Assembly (NCBI GenBank): GCA_000827495.1
Contig: KN817552.1
Location: forward strand, 124,001 to 188,000
Reading direction: 5' to 3'
Source: Hypholoma sublateritium FD-334 SS-4
Lineage: Eukaryota; Basidiomycota; Agaricomycetes; Agaricales; Strophariaceae
Length of the DNA stretch: 64,000 nt
This document shows, in pieces, positions 1 through 15,870 of this stretch (position 1 is the stretch's first letter; each line of letters starts with the position of its first letter). The notes beneath the pieces were generated by a model that ran no database searches, had not been told where the DNA came from, and saw only the letters and a list, made by a program, of their open reading frames with translations. A program made the translations under genes and the position numbers.

Positions 1-1037
1 ATATCAAAGAATGCGAGGAAATACAGTGGAGTGTGTCGATCATTGGATACTCGACATCGCATATCCGGCGCGAGGTCGACGACTTTCATCACTATGACGC
101 TGCGAGGCAAAATTTGGGCGGGACACGATGATCTACGACGTTGGCTAAAAACCGATTCCAGCGAACCAATTGGATCGGTGGAAGGTCCTCTATTCATTTC
201 CCAGCAATTTGGCCTCTTGCTAGGCACGGCGCACAGGACAATGGACGGCGCCGGTTTCAAGGTTCTGACGACCAAGCTCATATGCAAAATTCGAAGGATA
301 TCGCGGATACGAGCTACCTTGCGACTCAGGAAGCAATCTTTAAGTGGAACGGAGGATACACTGATGTCCGAGCCCGTCATTGACGGTCGGGGAGCTGCGA
401 TTCAACTGAGTCCAGAGGTGGATCAAGAGTACCGCGAAGGAAAAAAGTATCTTGATACTTTGATGCCAGATGCTATGACTGTCACGGATGCTCGGGTAAG
501 CCACTCGCACGTAATATTATCAATAGGACGAAAAGTAGTGACATATAATTTCCAGAGGGTGCATGTATCCAAAACTTCCTTCCATTTGATCCTACCGACC
601 AGCCGAATAGGCCTTCTCCTTGACTTCACGCGGATATGTAATTCGCGGCTCACAAAACAGCCATCAAAGGGCGGTATGATTACTACGCAGAAGAGTTGTC
701 TGAAAAGAATATCTGAGTCTATTAAGCGCTCATAAAATTTCCACGTATCACTGGAGAAAACGTCTCTTCGTTTACGCAATTCAAATAAGTTCAGCCCCCT
801 TCTTCAACGGAATTACCTGCTAATTACCTCAAAAACTCCAAAAAGAAGGTCGATAGGTGGCCCCATGCAACTGGAAGATCGCGAGAGTGACGTGAATCCG
901 CAAGGCATTCTATCACTCAATTCAAACCCTCAGAACACTATCTTCTCATCGATTCCCATCGATAAAACTCCGATCTCAATAAAAGTAGCAAAATAATTGT
1001 TGCAGCGTCACTCTATCCCCAACTATCTCTCTCAGCA
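1..1037. other. Unresolved left edge, probable exons of an unrecognised gene
   Basis: Several short open frames on the + strand overlap without forming one readable gene. A well-formed 60-nt GT-AG intron can be seen at 496-555. The frame ending there (from about 364) encodes an acidic segment containing SPEVDQEYREGKKY and MPDAMTVTDA, which looks like real protein. No continuation is intact: every frame after 555 soon meets stops unless further introns exist. It may be the 3' end of a gene starting outside the window, or a decayed gene. I do not recognise the family. From about 740 to 1037 nothing coding is visible; this is the upstream region of the MYND gene. Confidence 0.25.
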
Positions 1038-2780
1038 ATGCAATTTGGCCTCGACTGGGGACGTACACGACCCGACAAAGACGTGGCACGCGTTGCCTGG
1101 AACAAGAGCTGGGAGACCGACCTAGAGCAATACTACAGCGCCTTAAAGAAAGGGCACATAAAGGGTATCAATATCCCCCTGCACGTACAAAACTTCGTTC
1201 GAGGGCCGGCGCAGAAAATAGAACTCGCACTCCTCCAGCAAACCAGGCATGTCGGCAGGCTGCAGAAGGACATCAGAAACTTCGCACTCCCCAAGCTGGC
1301 CATTGAAGATCTAGAAAACAAGTGGAGGTTACTTGACCCCACCCGCCGGGAGCAACTCATCCTTCTGGCATTTTACAAGGCCTCCACTTCCTCTCCCGAT
1401 ATGGAACACCACAGAAAATGGTGTCCCGAGATGACCATTGCAAAAATTGCAGCGAATGACGGCAAATACTTCATAGATCTCCTAACAACGCTCGTCACTC
1501 AACGCTCCGATGCACTGGAGGCCGAAGTGGTCAACTTTCCCAACCCCATGTTTGATTACCTGCTTAGAACGCTGGGAATTGATGCAACGGGAGAGAGAAT
1601 GAAGCGGTATGCCTTGTCGAATCGAACTTACTTCATATCTTTGGTTGGCTGGAGGATTCTGCTGGCCTTTGTCAGTCCCTCTCAGCTCACATTTCCGAAC
1701 TATCTAGCTAATCGTGATTTGAATCTAGTTCAACCTTGATGAACCGTCTTACGTTGGGAAGCCACCGAAGGTCGAAGAGATAGACCCCATAGAAAGGGCG
1801 AAACAGCTTGGAAGCAAAGAATTCGTGCGCCAAGTCAAGCACGATGCGAAGCAGTTCAAGAGCGATCTCGCACAGTCACAGGCGGTCAATACATGTTGGA
1901 ATTGTGACAAAGGTACCTCGTATCTTCCGGTCGGAACTCAGTTATTGGTTTGTTCGAGATGCAAAGGTATTGGTCGCATTATCAGATACTGCTCAAGGTA
2001 TGTTTCCAATCAATAATTTCTTGATGTCAAGATATGTAATTAACAAGCGAGAAGGGAGTGTCAGAAGCGAGATTGGAAAAGCGGACTCCCGAAGCCACAC
2101 AGAGTGATATGCGGGAAACCTCTCGAAGACGGCGCTCCGACCGTCTCAAAGGAGGAAGCTTCGAGATCGTCAGCTCACCCAGAGTCTGACTTGATGATAC
2201 CATACCCAGATCCGAACTTCGAGAGATCTCCGGCGCTCCTATATCAGATACGCAAGATCAAAGAGCACCGAGAATCCGATTACATGGTACAGTCATAAAC
2301 ATAGTATCCCGACATATATGGCTTCATACAATTTTAGATATTTCAAAGTGGAAGTCTTCCCGATGTTGGAGCCAGGATCGAAACTTCACTCTATGCAGGT
2401 GCGCTTTTTGTGCATTATTGACCCCAATTTGGAGTTGAGTTTATTTTGGTGTAGAACAAGCCATGGCCCGCAGCCTGCGGCTACAATTTTTGATATACAG
2501 ACGCAGAGGTGGGAGTTATTGTACGCGACGCAGTGCTTGAAGTTGACAACAGGTTGATCTAGCATTCCAAAGTGGCGACAGATCTGCCGTTCACGCCATG
2601 TTCGATTTACTACGTGGATTTGCAGACACAGCTGGCGTTCCTGTTTCTAAGTTGGTAGGCCAACTTGAAAAGGAATATGGAATGACTGTGATCAAAGATA
2701 AAGCGTCGAGGACAGAGAAGGCTTCCGATGTTACGACCGAGGAAAAGGAGTGGGCTGAAAAGTGGCTTTCGCAACTTTGA
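1038..2780 (+). CDS. MYND-type zinc finger protein
   Basis: Exons 1038-1670, 1729-1997, 2055-2286 and 2338-2398 join in one frame; the 3' exons (from about 2455 to a stop at 2780) are less certain because I could not find a splice that keeps the frame near 2510-2560. The zinc finger follows a helical, charged N-terminal region of about 260 residues. It reads CWNCDKG, then CSRCKG, then YCSRECQKRDW ending in PHRVICG, which gives the C-x2-C, C-x2-C, YCxxxCQ and HxxxC spacing of MYND fingers. These domains bind proline-rich partners, often in transcription regulators. In Agaricomycetes many such proteins have no assigned role. The final segment is acidic and helical and ends in EKWLSQL. Function beyond the finger is unknown. 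Confidence 0.75.
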
Positions 2781-3066
2781 ACTAAGCCACATGTAGTAAA
2801 ACATCGTGTGTTCCTCGGTCGGAGGTCCATGTAATGTACAACGATAACAAGTTCAGATAATTCACTGGTGATGATATATTGTAAGTGGCACAAGAGACAT
2901 CGAAATGACGCTGGACGCCATGTTCGGCTTAAGAATACATTCAAATCATTTGTCGCGATCAATTAACTCATATACCATGGAGGTGGACCACTTATTTCAA
3001 ACCACATCTCGTATTTGAATATTACATTGATTTACAGGCCCGGCCCTCCTAGTTTTCTGGTACTAC

Positions 3067-3722
3067 TCATTGCCAGTTTTGAGGCTGGCGCCATGGAGGC
3101 GGAGCAACCGGGTGAGGGTCGTTGTCGTAGTGGTGCCCGCTGCCAGTTGCATGATCTGCAACAAAATTGTTTAGTCGAATGCAGAATATGGAAAGAGATC
3201 TAGTACTACGTACAGACAGCTTCCTTCAAGTTGTGCGTGTCATGGTGGTGAAGGGTATGGGGCATGCCACTTTCAATGTTTATGGGATTCAAATTGCTGA
3301 CATGAACATGTGTCGGGGCACCGACAGCAATTCGGCTACCAGGACTGAACTCTCCGTGGCCAGCGGCGTAGGTGTGCTTGTCGTAGTGTGAGGCAGCATG
3401 CGTTTCGCCCATATGGGCTGGGTGGTTGTGCGAAACCGCGACCACGGGCACCCAACCGTCATGGTCCGGATGCGAAAGAGCGATTACTGGATGGTTCCTT
3501 TGTCCACTACTAACTGAGTGTCCGGGCTATATCGAACGGGATACTGTCAAAATATGCTCCAGGGATTATATAATTTGCTATGCTCACATGAGGTGGGTCG
3601 AAATGAAGTGGCTTCGCCACGAACACGGAGCCGGGGTTAACGTGGTGAGGTGCTACGGCAGCATTGGCTACCAAAGACCCAAAAAGAACCACAGCCAAGG
3701 AGATGAGACGAATGGAATACAT
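3067..3722 (-). CDS. Small secreted histidine-rich protein
   Basis: Three exons (3545-3722, 3214-3486, 3067-3155) with introns of 58 nt each give exactly 540 nt, a 179-residue protein. The start was chosen because it opens a clear signal peptide, MYSIRLISLAVVLFGSLVAN followed by A, with a likely cut before AVAPHH. The mature part of about 158 residues holds roughly 24 histidines in clusters such as SHPDH, SHNHPAH, THVHV and LHHHD, and has no conserved cysteine pattern. I do not recognise a family. The composition suggests metal binding (Zn, Cu or Ni) at the cell wall or outside the cell, but this is inference. It could also be a lineage-specific effector-like protein. Confidence 0.65.
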
Positions 3723-4657
3723 GTCCAATGTTAGATTCTGGGACGAACAAGACGAGATGTCAGTCAGACATCCCCCAAATAAAAGGGACAAGAAGAACTA
3801 CAAACGGTAAGATGCTTCTGCTGACCAGCAATAGACGCAATGTGGGGAGAACCTGCTCTGAAGAATGAAGGCCAATGTTACAGGTTTTTATATGTACAAG
3901 TGCCCTGCAAACTGACAAAATGGGTAGAATGATATAGTTCAAAAATAGATAAGGGTTTCAGCGTTTCACCTTCAACTCCGTATGACGGTTAGACTTTGGC
4001 ACCGACAATCTTCTTCGGCACGCAAATGTCTCCATGTGACCCCCCAAGCTCAAGGGCGGTGTAGGAAACGCATACTCCATCTGTGTCATGTCCAAGTAAC
4101 AAACAACTCTCCAAACCAATGATATTCCGCAGATAGCAGTTGGTTTATGTGATGTCGGGCGGACGCCGGGTTTCTGGTGGCAAGCAAGCTTGGGGTAGTA
4201 GGTACTGACCATGTCGATGCCCGAGTGCGACCGAATCTGGGCTGCGCGGCGGTGGGTCCAAACCTGAACGGGATGTGAAGGATGCACAGCTGCGATTGCC
4301 GAGGATTGTCATCATAATTGTATTGTAGCCTGAAGATAACCTGCTGATTGAAAGCCTTTGAAAGCTTAAGGAACATCCCTGTTTGTGTGTCAGAGAGGCC
4401 ACCGAATTTTGACGTTCGTGGAGGAGATAAGGGACGTGTACATAACTTTTTATAATGAAGTCAGCGCTGAAACCTGTAATATGGCCCAGACGAAACCGAA
4501 ACTGAGAACCGTAAGTTGGATTCAGAAACCCTGAGGGATTTGTGTATTGCGTTCTAGCGCATCGTTCGTTGCTGCAAACAAACCGAGTGGATGGTGGAGG
4601 TTCATGTCTACAAGTTATTTGAATTTGCAAGCACGCGCAGGACACCGTATTTTATGT
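3723..4657. other. Intergenic, nothing recognised
   Basis: This lies between the start of the secreted protein and the end of RPC2. Open frames on the minus strand (up to 166 codons at 4145-4645) show no start context, splice logic or familiar motif and overlap each other in different frames. Confidence 0.5.
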
Positions 4658-8893
<4,236 letters not shown>

Positions 8894-9173
8894 TAGTGTA
8901 CGTGGCTTTTTAGGGAGAGGATGGCATGAAATCTAAGTCAGCGATTCATGAATTTCGGTGGAGTCAATAGAAATTTCATCAGGCATTTAAGGCCACGTGA
9001 CCTTTAATTCATTTGTGGTTAGCGGCCCGAAGGTGAATCGGAGTCTGAATCAGAACACTTTCCTTCCGTTGCGCCCGCCGCCGGTGTCTCCCAGCTGTCT
9101 TTCATTAACTTGTCCGCCGCCTATCTCCTAGCACGCAATCGCCGGAACCGCCTAATTACTCCGGCTGTTAAAC
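8894..9173. promoter_or_regulatory. Divergent promoter between RPC2 and the CBP6-like gene
   Basis: These 280 bp separate two start codons pointing away from each other. A CACGTGAC element sits at 8994-9001, about 100 bp from the RPC2 start and 170 bp from the other. The same octamer is upstream of RPO41. No TATA box is obvious, as is common for housekeeping genes. Confidence 0.6.
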
Positions 9174-9551
9174 ATGTCTGCTAGCGCGAAGCAACTTTCG
9201 CTAAAACTCGTTACCCTCGCTGAGAACTGGACGAGAGACCCTTTCCGACAGAACCTCCAGCTGTCGACTTTCCTCAAGTCCCTGGCCGCACACCCACGTC
9301 TGACGCCACACGCCGTAGAGGCAACGCGCGCGCTTAGAGATAACGAGGTGTACAAAAAGGTATGCGCGACGCATGCATGGTACATGATGCAAAGCTGACG
9401 GCACCTCCGAATTGCTTAGTACCCGCTATCCGACAAGATGATGAAACCAGCGTCATCGCCCCATTACTACGAGCGACTAGTGGAAGGTTGGGAAAAGAGC
9501 TCGCAAGGAATTGGACGACCGTGGTGGAAAGTCTTCTTTGGGATTTGGTGA
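9174..9551 (+). CDS. CBP6/UQCC2-like mitochondrial complex III assembly factor
   Basis: Exons 9174-9359 and 9420-9551, with a 60-nt intron, give a 105-residue protein. The C-terminal part, YPLSDKMMKPASSPHYYERL and then KVFFGIW, matches the end of yeast Cbp6, which has the pattern DKxxKPAxxPxYYxRL and ends in a short aromatic or basic tail. Cbp6 acts with Cbp3 at the mitochondrial ribosome to promote cytochrome b translation and early complex III assembly. The N-terminal half is helical (LVTLAENWTRDPFR) as in that family. No cleaved presequence is evident, as for Cbp6 itself. The assignment rests on motif similarity recalled by eye, so it is good but not certain. Confidence 0.72.
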
Positions 9552-10089
9552 TTTCAGTCGCGTGGTCGACGCGTTCAACCAAGTCAAGGTGCTGTTTCAA
9601 GGTTGACTGCGAATATCGGCGAGTTTTGATGATATTTGATTACTTCCAGTGTATCTGTATTCAGCTGCCGTGATCCTCTTTTCGCACAGCCAATAATGGG
9701 AAGAAAAATGGTACGCTCTGGAATCTAGGAACTGGCAGTCACGAACGAATTCCATCTTGGACAATGAGTAACTGCAGTTGCCCTACCCACTGCATACCTA
9801 GCCTCGGCTCGACTTCAAAAGTAATCCATAATAATTTGTAGCCAATGCATATCCCTTCGGGTCGCCAACAGCGATTAATGTCACGCCTCTTCTCTCCCAG
9901 GATCCCTCCGGCAGATGCTTCTTCCCTGTGTCGACTACATCCAAGGCAGAGTTATAGAGGTGACAGTTGGTTCACTCTGTTTTGCTTTTTGTATTTCATG
10001 CAAGTAGCAAAAATGCGTAGATGAGTAATTAACCAACACCATGGCGCGTAGTGCAACGCAGCAGCAGCAGCAGCACATACATAAAACGC
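9552..10089. other. Intergenic, convergent 3' ends
   Basis: The 3' flanks of the CBP6-like gene and NOC2 meet here. Nothing coding was recognised. A short CAG/GCA microsatellite lies next to the end of NOC2 near 10055-10075. Confidence 0.5.
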
Positions 10090-12808
10090 TCAATCCTCCT
10101 CCAAAATCTCGTCTTCGCCTTGCCGGGCCTATTCGTGTCAAGATGAACCGTTAGCTGTTGCCATTCAATGAGTCCCCGACCAATGCCTACCTTCTCGACA
10201 AGCTTTCTCCTCTTCTCCCGTATCTTCCTCTGCACCTTGACGTACTTGCCCAGTGGGCTGTCCTCCAGCTTTGCCTTCAGCTCGTCCTCCCAGTCATGGA
10301 CAGCCCTGAGCTTCCCCGGCGCGAACTGCACGCCCTTTCGCTTCTGCTCTATCCACTTCGCGCTCTCCTCAACGCGCTCTACGAACACCTTCACGAGCGC
10401 GCCCTCCTTCGCCGAGCCCGTCTTCGCGTTCTTGACGCTCTTGCGCAGGAGGATCGTGATCGGCACGACGATCTCCGGGAACGCGATGCTGCCGTGCACG
10501 GGAGCGCTCGCGAGCCATTCCGCGAGCAGGAACACGGTCTCCTCGGTGAGCACCTCCGAGAGCACGCGTGTTTTCACGTACTGCTGCGGGACGCGAATAT
10601 TCACGTCGAAGTCGAGCGGACGCAGCGTCGACGACTTCGGGCGCGCGGAGGGCACGAGGCATGCGACAAGGATGGGGACGAGGTGCGTGGAGATGGGGAT
10701 GTAGGTCTGCGTGTGCTTGGTGAGGTGGAGGAGGGACCGGATGATTTGGAGATGGAAAGGATGCGAGCGGCTGTTTGGAACAAGCCTGATTGCAAGCAAA
10801 AGACAAATTAAGATAGTAAATAGTAAAGGGCAGAAAAATATACTTACTTTATAGCTCCGATGCACACTTGCACGAGTGGGTAAATTAGTGACCTGAGCTC
10901 GCTCTCCTTTCTATTCGCCTTTTCCGAGTCGACGTCGCAAGCGCGGGCGAGGACGATGCACCAGAAGTCCACACAGTGTGCAAACTGCCAGTTATACACA
11001 TGTTTGAATGACTCCTACAGGGGCACAATACTAGTTATTGGCTTGACTTCGGGCATCGGCAAGGCAGCGGATTTACCTTCGACTTAATTTTCATGCTATT
11101 GCGCAGGTGAATGGCAAGTTGGCGGATGTATCCGAAGGCGTGTTGGTACGCAGTGGCATGATCGAGACAGAACAACTCAGAGGCAGAGTTCTTCATGAGA
11201 TTGATGGAAGGGAGGGTGTGAGCGCTGGTTGATTTTGAGCAACGAATTAGCGATAGGTACGTTGACTATGTATGCGATGCTATTAGCAAAGGTGAAGACA
11301 GGGATGCATTCAATTCTCACCTTCAGGATTGAGTCTATGATAGATTCGTCTGTCGACGCGGCGAGTTTCCGGATCGACAGGAAGGCGGCCATACGGATGC
11401 TGTCCGAACCACTTGACCATAGATCTAGGCATTTCTGTGCGCGAAAATGAGCTATGTAACTAAATTGAAAATAGGGTGACTAACTTTCAGATAAGCTTTG
11501 ACTGCTTTACGGCTGCTAATGATGTACGGGACGAGCTTGGCGCTTTCTGACAAAGCTAACCGTAATGTGTCCTCATCGGTCAGCTGAGAAAGGATGTGCG
11601 TGACGTTGTGGAAGTGGGATAGGATGAGCTTTTGCAGCGTCTTAAATTTTTGGTTTTGCGTGGGGGCTTTACTGGAGGGCAATGAGCAATGTAGACGGAT
11701 GTGGACTGTTTGACGCACAATTTCCCGTTCGCCAGGGTTTTGTAGGGTACGTGATGCTCGAGGACCATAGGAGTGTACCTCAGGGCGGTGGTTACGAGCT
11801 TGCTATACACTGGTGATGTACTGAGCAATCAGGAGGAAGGCAGAGATGCTGCCGCATACCTGAAGCGCTATCTATACTCCAAGCCAAGACCTGACCATCT
11901 TCGTTCATATGCGCTGCTGATCGGAACGCAATTAAGAGCTTCCGCAGAGCACGAAGAGATCTTTGCTATATTCGGGGTGCCCAAATTAGCAAGCAAGTTA
12001 AAAAATATAATCCATCGGGTTACTTACCTGAAGCAGCAATTTCGACCACTGTCGTAGATGGTCTTTCGTGAGCAGGGGTACTTGCTCCTCTTCCTCCTCC
12101 ATTTCGACGTGTTCTTCGTCCTCCTCCTCATCCGAAGAGTCGGCTCCTGGGAGCGCATCGGTCTTGAAGTTTAAGAGGTCCTGGTCATTTTCTTGCAGGT
12201 ATTTGTAGAACTCCGGATCCTTCTCAGCAAGTTTCGAGAGCTCCAGAATGTGGTTTTCACCATCGAGTTCTGCACAAAAGGTCGAGTCATCACTTCCTTT
12301 GTTTACGAGTTAATACTTACCGTCCAAGTCGTCTACTGAAGCGAATGAGCCGTCATCGTCGGACATTTCCTCGTCGCCTTCAACATCGTTGTCCTCATCG
12401 TCGTCGCTGCCCCCCATCTGCACGACTTAAAGTAAGATAAGTGCAACAGGGACCAAAATAGAATCATTACATCTGCTGCGGACCCTTCCTCGTCACTCTC
12501 ATCCATAAAGTCGCCATTGAGGAAGCTGTCCACCGTCATTTGCTTGGAGCTGCGAAGCCAGTCAAAAAAGGACGAGCGGCAACACACAGCGAAGGATCTC
12601 ACCCTTTTCCTGGATTCTGAGCCTCTTCCTCATCGTCGTTGTCGTCGCCGTCGGCAGCGCTCCCGCGCCCCTTGCCTTTTGAGTCCTTATTTCCTCTGCG
12701 CGCTTGGATTTTCTTCGTGATCTGCTGCTTCTTGTGGCGGGCCTGTATCGCTTTCTTCAGTTGGCCGCTGGCGACATATTTTTTGGTGGCTTTGGTAGCC
12801 TTTCCCAT
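10090..12808 (-). CDS. NOC2: Nucleolar complex protein 2 homologue
   Basis: NOC2 pairs with NOC1 and NOC3 to drive intranuclear transport and maturation of 60S pre-ribosomes. The N-terminus [20 protein letters not shown] is the basic start typical of fungal NOC2. An acidic region follows ([11 protein letters not shown], then DESDEEG near 12500 and further Asp/Glu tracts near 12100-12400), as in the family. The central and C-terminal exons (11900-10150) encode the helical repeat region, with segments such as DLLNFKTD and [20 protein letters not shown]. The last intron has a good branch point, after which the protein ends [12 protein letters not shown] at 10090. Reading through that intron would instead give a poly-Leu tail, which I reject. 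About seven exons. Confidence 0.88.
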
Positions 12809-13153
12809 GATGAGCGAGGATTAGGACGCGTTAGAAAGCGGAGGGAGTAAGTAAATGACCTTCGCGGTCAACTTGAAGTTGTTTCTTCAAAATGCCGTGC
12901 GCTTATGTCAGCCAATCAAAAATTCTGTATACCGGCCCGAAGATGCCGGGTGTAGCTCGTTGGGCGGCAATTAATGCACCGGCAATGGAAATCCAGTCGT
13001 CGGCAAAGGAGAGAATGTCTTCTAACAACATATAAGTACGATGGTGATAGCTATGTACAACGGTATCAAAATAGCAAGAAGGAACGAGTATAATACACAT
13101 GCTGGATAATTAACAGCCACTAAATAGCAGAAGAAAGCAAAATGAAAAGAGCC
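12809..13153. other. Intergenic, upstream of NOC2
   Basis: This holds the NOC2 promoter and the 3' flank of the METTL14-like gene, both on the minus strand. No other feature was recognised. Confidence 0.5.
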
Positions 13154-15418
13154 TCAATAATTCCCAGATCCGCCCCATTGCTGATTCATGCCCATGCCGC
13201 CCATGTTCATGTTGCCCATACCCATGCCGCTGAGCATCCCAGGCATATTAGCGCCCATCATCCCGCGCCCGTCCCCCTCGACCCACCCGCCCTCCATCCC
13301 GAACTGGCCCTGGTCGCCGGCCCACGCGTTCATGCTGCCAGGTCCGTTGAACATCTGCATACCACCCGAGCCAAAGTTCCCCCCGCCGACGCCGCCCGCG
13401 CCCTGCCCACCAAACGGTGTGCCCATGCCCATCTGGCCCATCATGTGCATGGGAATCCCGTTGAGGCCCTGAGCGGTGCCTATGCCCGGTGCCATGTTCC
13501 CCGCGCCTGCCAAACCCATACCGTGAGCGCCCATTCCGGTGAGCGCGCCTCCGGCGTTCATCGCGCGCGCGGGGAGCCCCGCGCCGCTGCCGCCCATCCC
13601 GCCAGTCGCACCGTGGGAGGTAGCGCCGACGCCCATACCGGCCATGGGGCCCATCATGGGGGGCCACCCGCCCATGAAGTCGTCCATGTTCCCCATCCCC
13701 ATCCCCATCGGGTTCATCCCCATCATGGGCTGCCCCATCAGCGCGTTCTGGCCCATCATCTGGTTCTGCATGTTCATCGGCGTGCTGGCGAGATTAGCAA
13801 AGCCGGCATTGGTGCCCCTGTTCGCTGCCCCGCCGCCAGAATTGAAGCGCGGGGGACCGCTCATGCTTATGGCCATGGTTTGCTGTTGCGCAGAGCCGTT
13901 GTTCGGTCCATTACCGCTGTTGTTATGATGGTGTTGGTTGTTTCCTTGCCCGCCGCGCACAGGAGATTTGGGCCGGAGACTGTCGATCTCGGCGGACATG
14001 GGCACGACGGGTTTGGGGATTCCAATATTGCCAGCGTTATTGCCAGAGGTGATAGCACTGGAATTTGCTGCCAACTGCCTGATGCCTTCCTCCCAGGATT
14101 CTTGTGCCCACCGGGCAGCTAGGCCGCCGTCTTCCTCCTCGATTTGCAAAGTGCCATTGGCCGGTAGATGTTCCTCTTGCCCTGGTGCAAGCGCAGTTAC
14201 CCATCCGCGCCGCAGGGAGGAAAGCTTGCCAAATACTTCGAGGCGACGGAAACCCAGGCAGAAGTTCTCTATTAAGGTATACATTTCTGGTGGCTTTCGT
14301 GTCGGGTCCGCAGGGTCGCCTTCCCATATAATCACATCCGTGTCTAAGGGGAAAGTCAATAACCAATCCATTAGCGTAGTAGCCATTTGAGCTTACCAAC
14401 ATTGCAGTGGACAAACCAGCTGTCGGTCGAGCGCCGCACAGTCCCCCGTATGCCCATTAAACAGTGCTGTTTAGTTCGGGTCAACAGTGAAGTGGTCGGT
14501 GGGTCCATCCCAGGTCCGCGATTCGTCGTCTTATTCGTCTTGACCCAGACCACATCTTCACACCGACGGTAGCCCCATTTCGCCAGCACCTCGCGGCCCC
14601 TTTCGAGTCCCTCTCCCGCCCCGCTTCCGACCCAGAGAAAGACGAAGCTCGGATCTCCTGCGAGCGACGGTATATTGATCTCTTGCAGATGGTCCCATGT
14701 AAACGTCGACGAAAACGGTGGGTCGATCAATATGACGTCGAACTTCGAGCTGTGCAGCGACTTCAGCTCTGAGAAGGGGAGATGCAACGGGGGGAGTGCG
14801 TATTCGTTCACGGAGGCCTTCTTCAGCTTCAACAGCCGCTGTTGCTTGGGGTATCTGGAGCGGGTGTCAATGGGCCAGTCTGCCTTGGCGGTACTTAGTA
14901 GACAAGACTCACTCTTCGAAGCGAAGCTCTGGCTCTGCCCCTATGACCCAGTTCTGAGGCCACTCTCCGCCATCGACGTAGCGCTGCGAGTAGTCGTTGC
15001 GGATTGTCTCCTCTTCTGGAACATAGTTGCTGTACCGTACAGCCCGCGCCCGCTTCGCAGGGGGCAGGTCCGGCCTGATGTCGCGCTCCGGAGCTGGCGA
15101 CGGCGGCGGAGAGGACTCTAATGGAGGCGAGGGCTGTGGTGTTGGTATGAGAGGGAGGTCCAAGAGTTCATTCGGTGGCGACTGCACTACGAGCAGCTTC
15201 TCTCTGCGCTGCTTCTGCGAGGATCTAACGCGCAGGATGAACGCTGCATGCGCGGCGAGAAGTTCATTTGCCTCCGCAAGAGCTTGGACCGTAGATTCTA
15301 TGGCCATGGCTGACATTTCTGGACTTAAGTTTGGGACATCTCCTCTCGGGGGAGAGTCGGAAAGGTTAATGATGGTGGCTGGACCGCAGAGCGTTGATGA
15401 AGTCTGGTACTTGTTCAA
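13154..15418 (-). CDS. METTL14-like MT-A70 family protein with Met/Gly-rich tail
   Basis: Exons are 14913-15418, 14397-14854 and 13154-14343, with introns of 58 and 53 nt. The core matches METTL14 (fungal KAR4 group): RFEEYPKQQRLL, KFDVILIDPPFSS, FVFLWVGSGAGEGLERGRE, a KQHCLMGIRGTVRRSTD stretch, then HCNVDTDVII and ENFCLGFRRLEVFG. METTL14 forms the RNA-binding partner of METTL3 in the nuclear m6A writer. The motif is DPPF where METTL3 has DPPW and animal METTL14 has EPPL. After the MTase domain comes a tail of about 290 residues very rich in Met, Gly and Asn, unlike the RGG tail of animal METTL14. The start could be 15418 or, more likely, the internal Met at 15316 (MSAMAIEST), which opens a helical segment. 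Confidence 0.88.
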
Positions 15419-15870
15419 GGAGTTGGTGGCCTCAGCTCAGGTCACGAGTGGCGTTGCATACCAATTCTTCAAGTATGTAATGTGACTCGGACTCTGAGCA
15501 TCTCAACTAAGTAGAACATTTATGCTCTTGACTAGCTCTTCCAAGCTCCCATTTACCTCATATCGCGATCGTGTGTTGTGCAGACGCGCAGAGACGCGCT
15601 GCTAAGCCCTTGGCCCTGTGCGGCTTGACTTCTGGCTCACCATTATTGGTCCAAGGGCAAATCGTCTCATGCAATACATATGGCAGCAAGCTCTTACCGC
15701 TGTTCTTTTGGCGATGGGGCGGATTCCTTTTGAATCCTTTGAATGATTTCCGCTACTTCGTTGAACGACTCCCTCATCCCAGGTCTGGGCAAAGGTGACT
15801 CAACACACCACGGCATACTAGCCCTGCAGTGGACGAGAGGCACTGTACACTCGACGTATCTTCAATCACT
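15419..15870. other. Intergenic, upstream of METTL14-like gene
   Basis: Nothing coding was recognised. This contains the likely promoter of the METTL14-like gene and the former promoter of the P450 pseudogene. Confidence 0.45.

Noticed and set aside
4145..4645. 166-codon minus-strand frame 3' of RPC2
   Set aside because: No homology recognised, no start context, overlaps other open frames.
10030..10080. Poly-Leu/Cys extension at the NOC2 end from a CAG/GCA repeat
   Set aside because: Splicing the last intron with its clear branch point puts the stop at 10090, before the repeat.
10158..10811. 217-codon open frame on the + strand
   Set aside because: Antisense of the NOC2 C-terminal exon, whose frame and end are supported by homology.
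13142..14122. 326-codon open frame on the + strand, His/Pro/Ala-rich
   Set aside because: Antisense shadow of the Met/Gly-rich tail of the METTL14-like gene.
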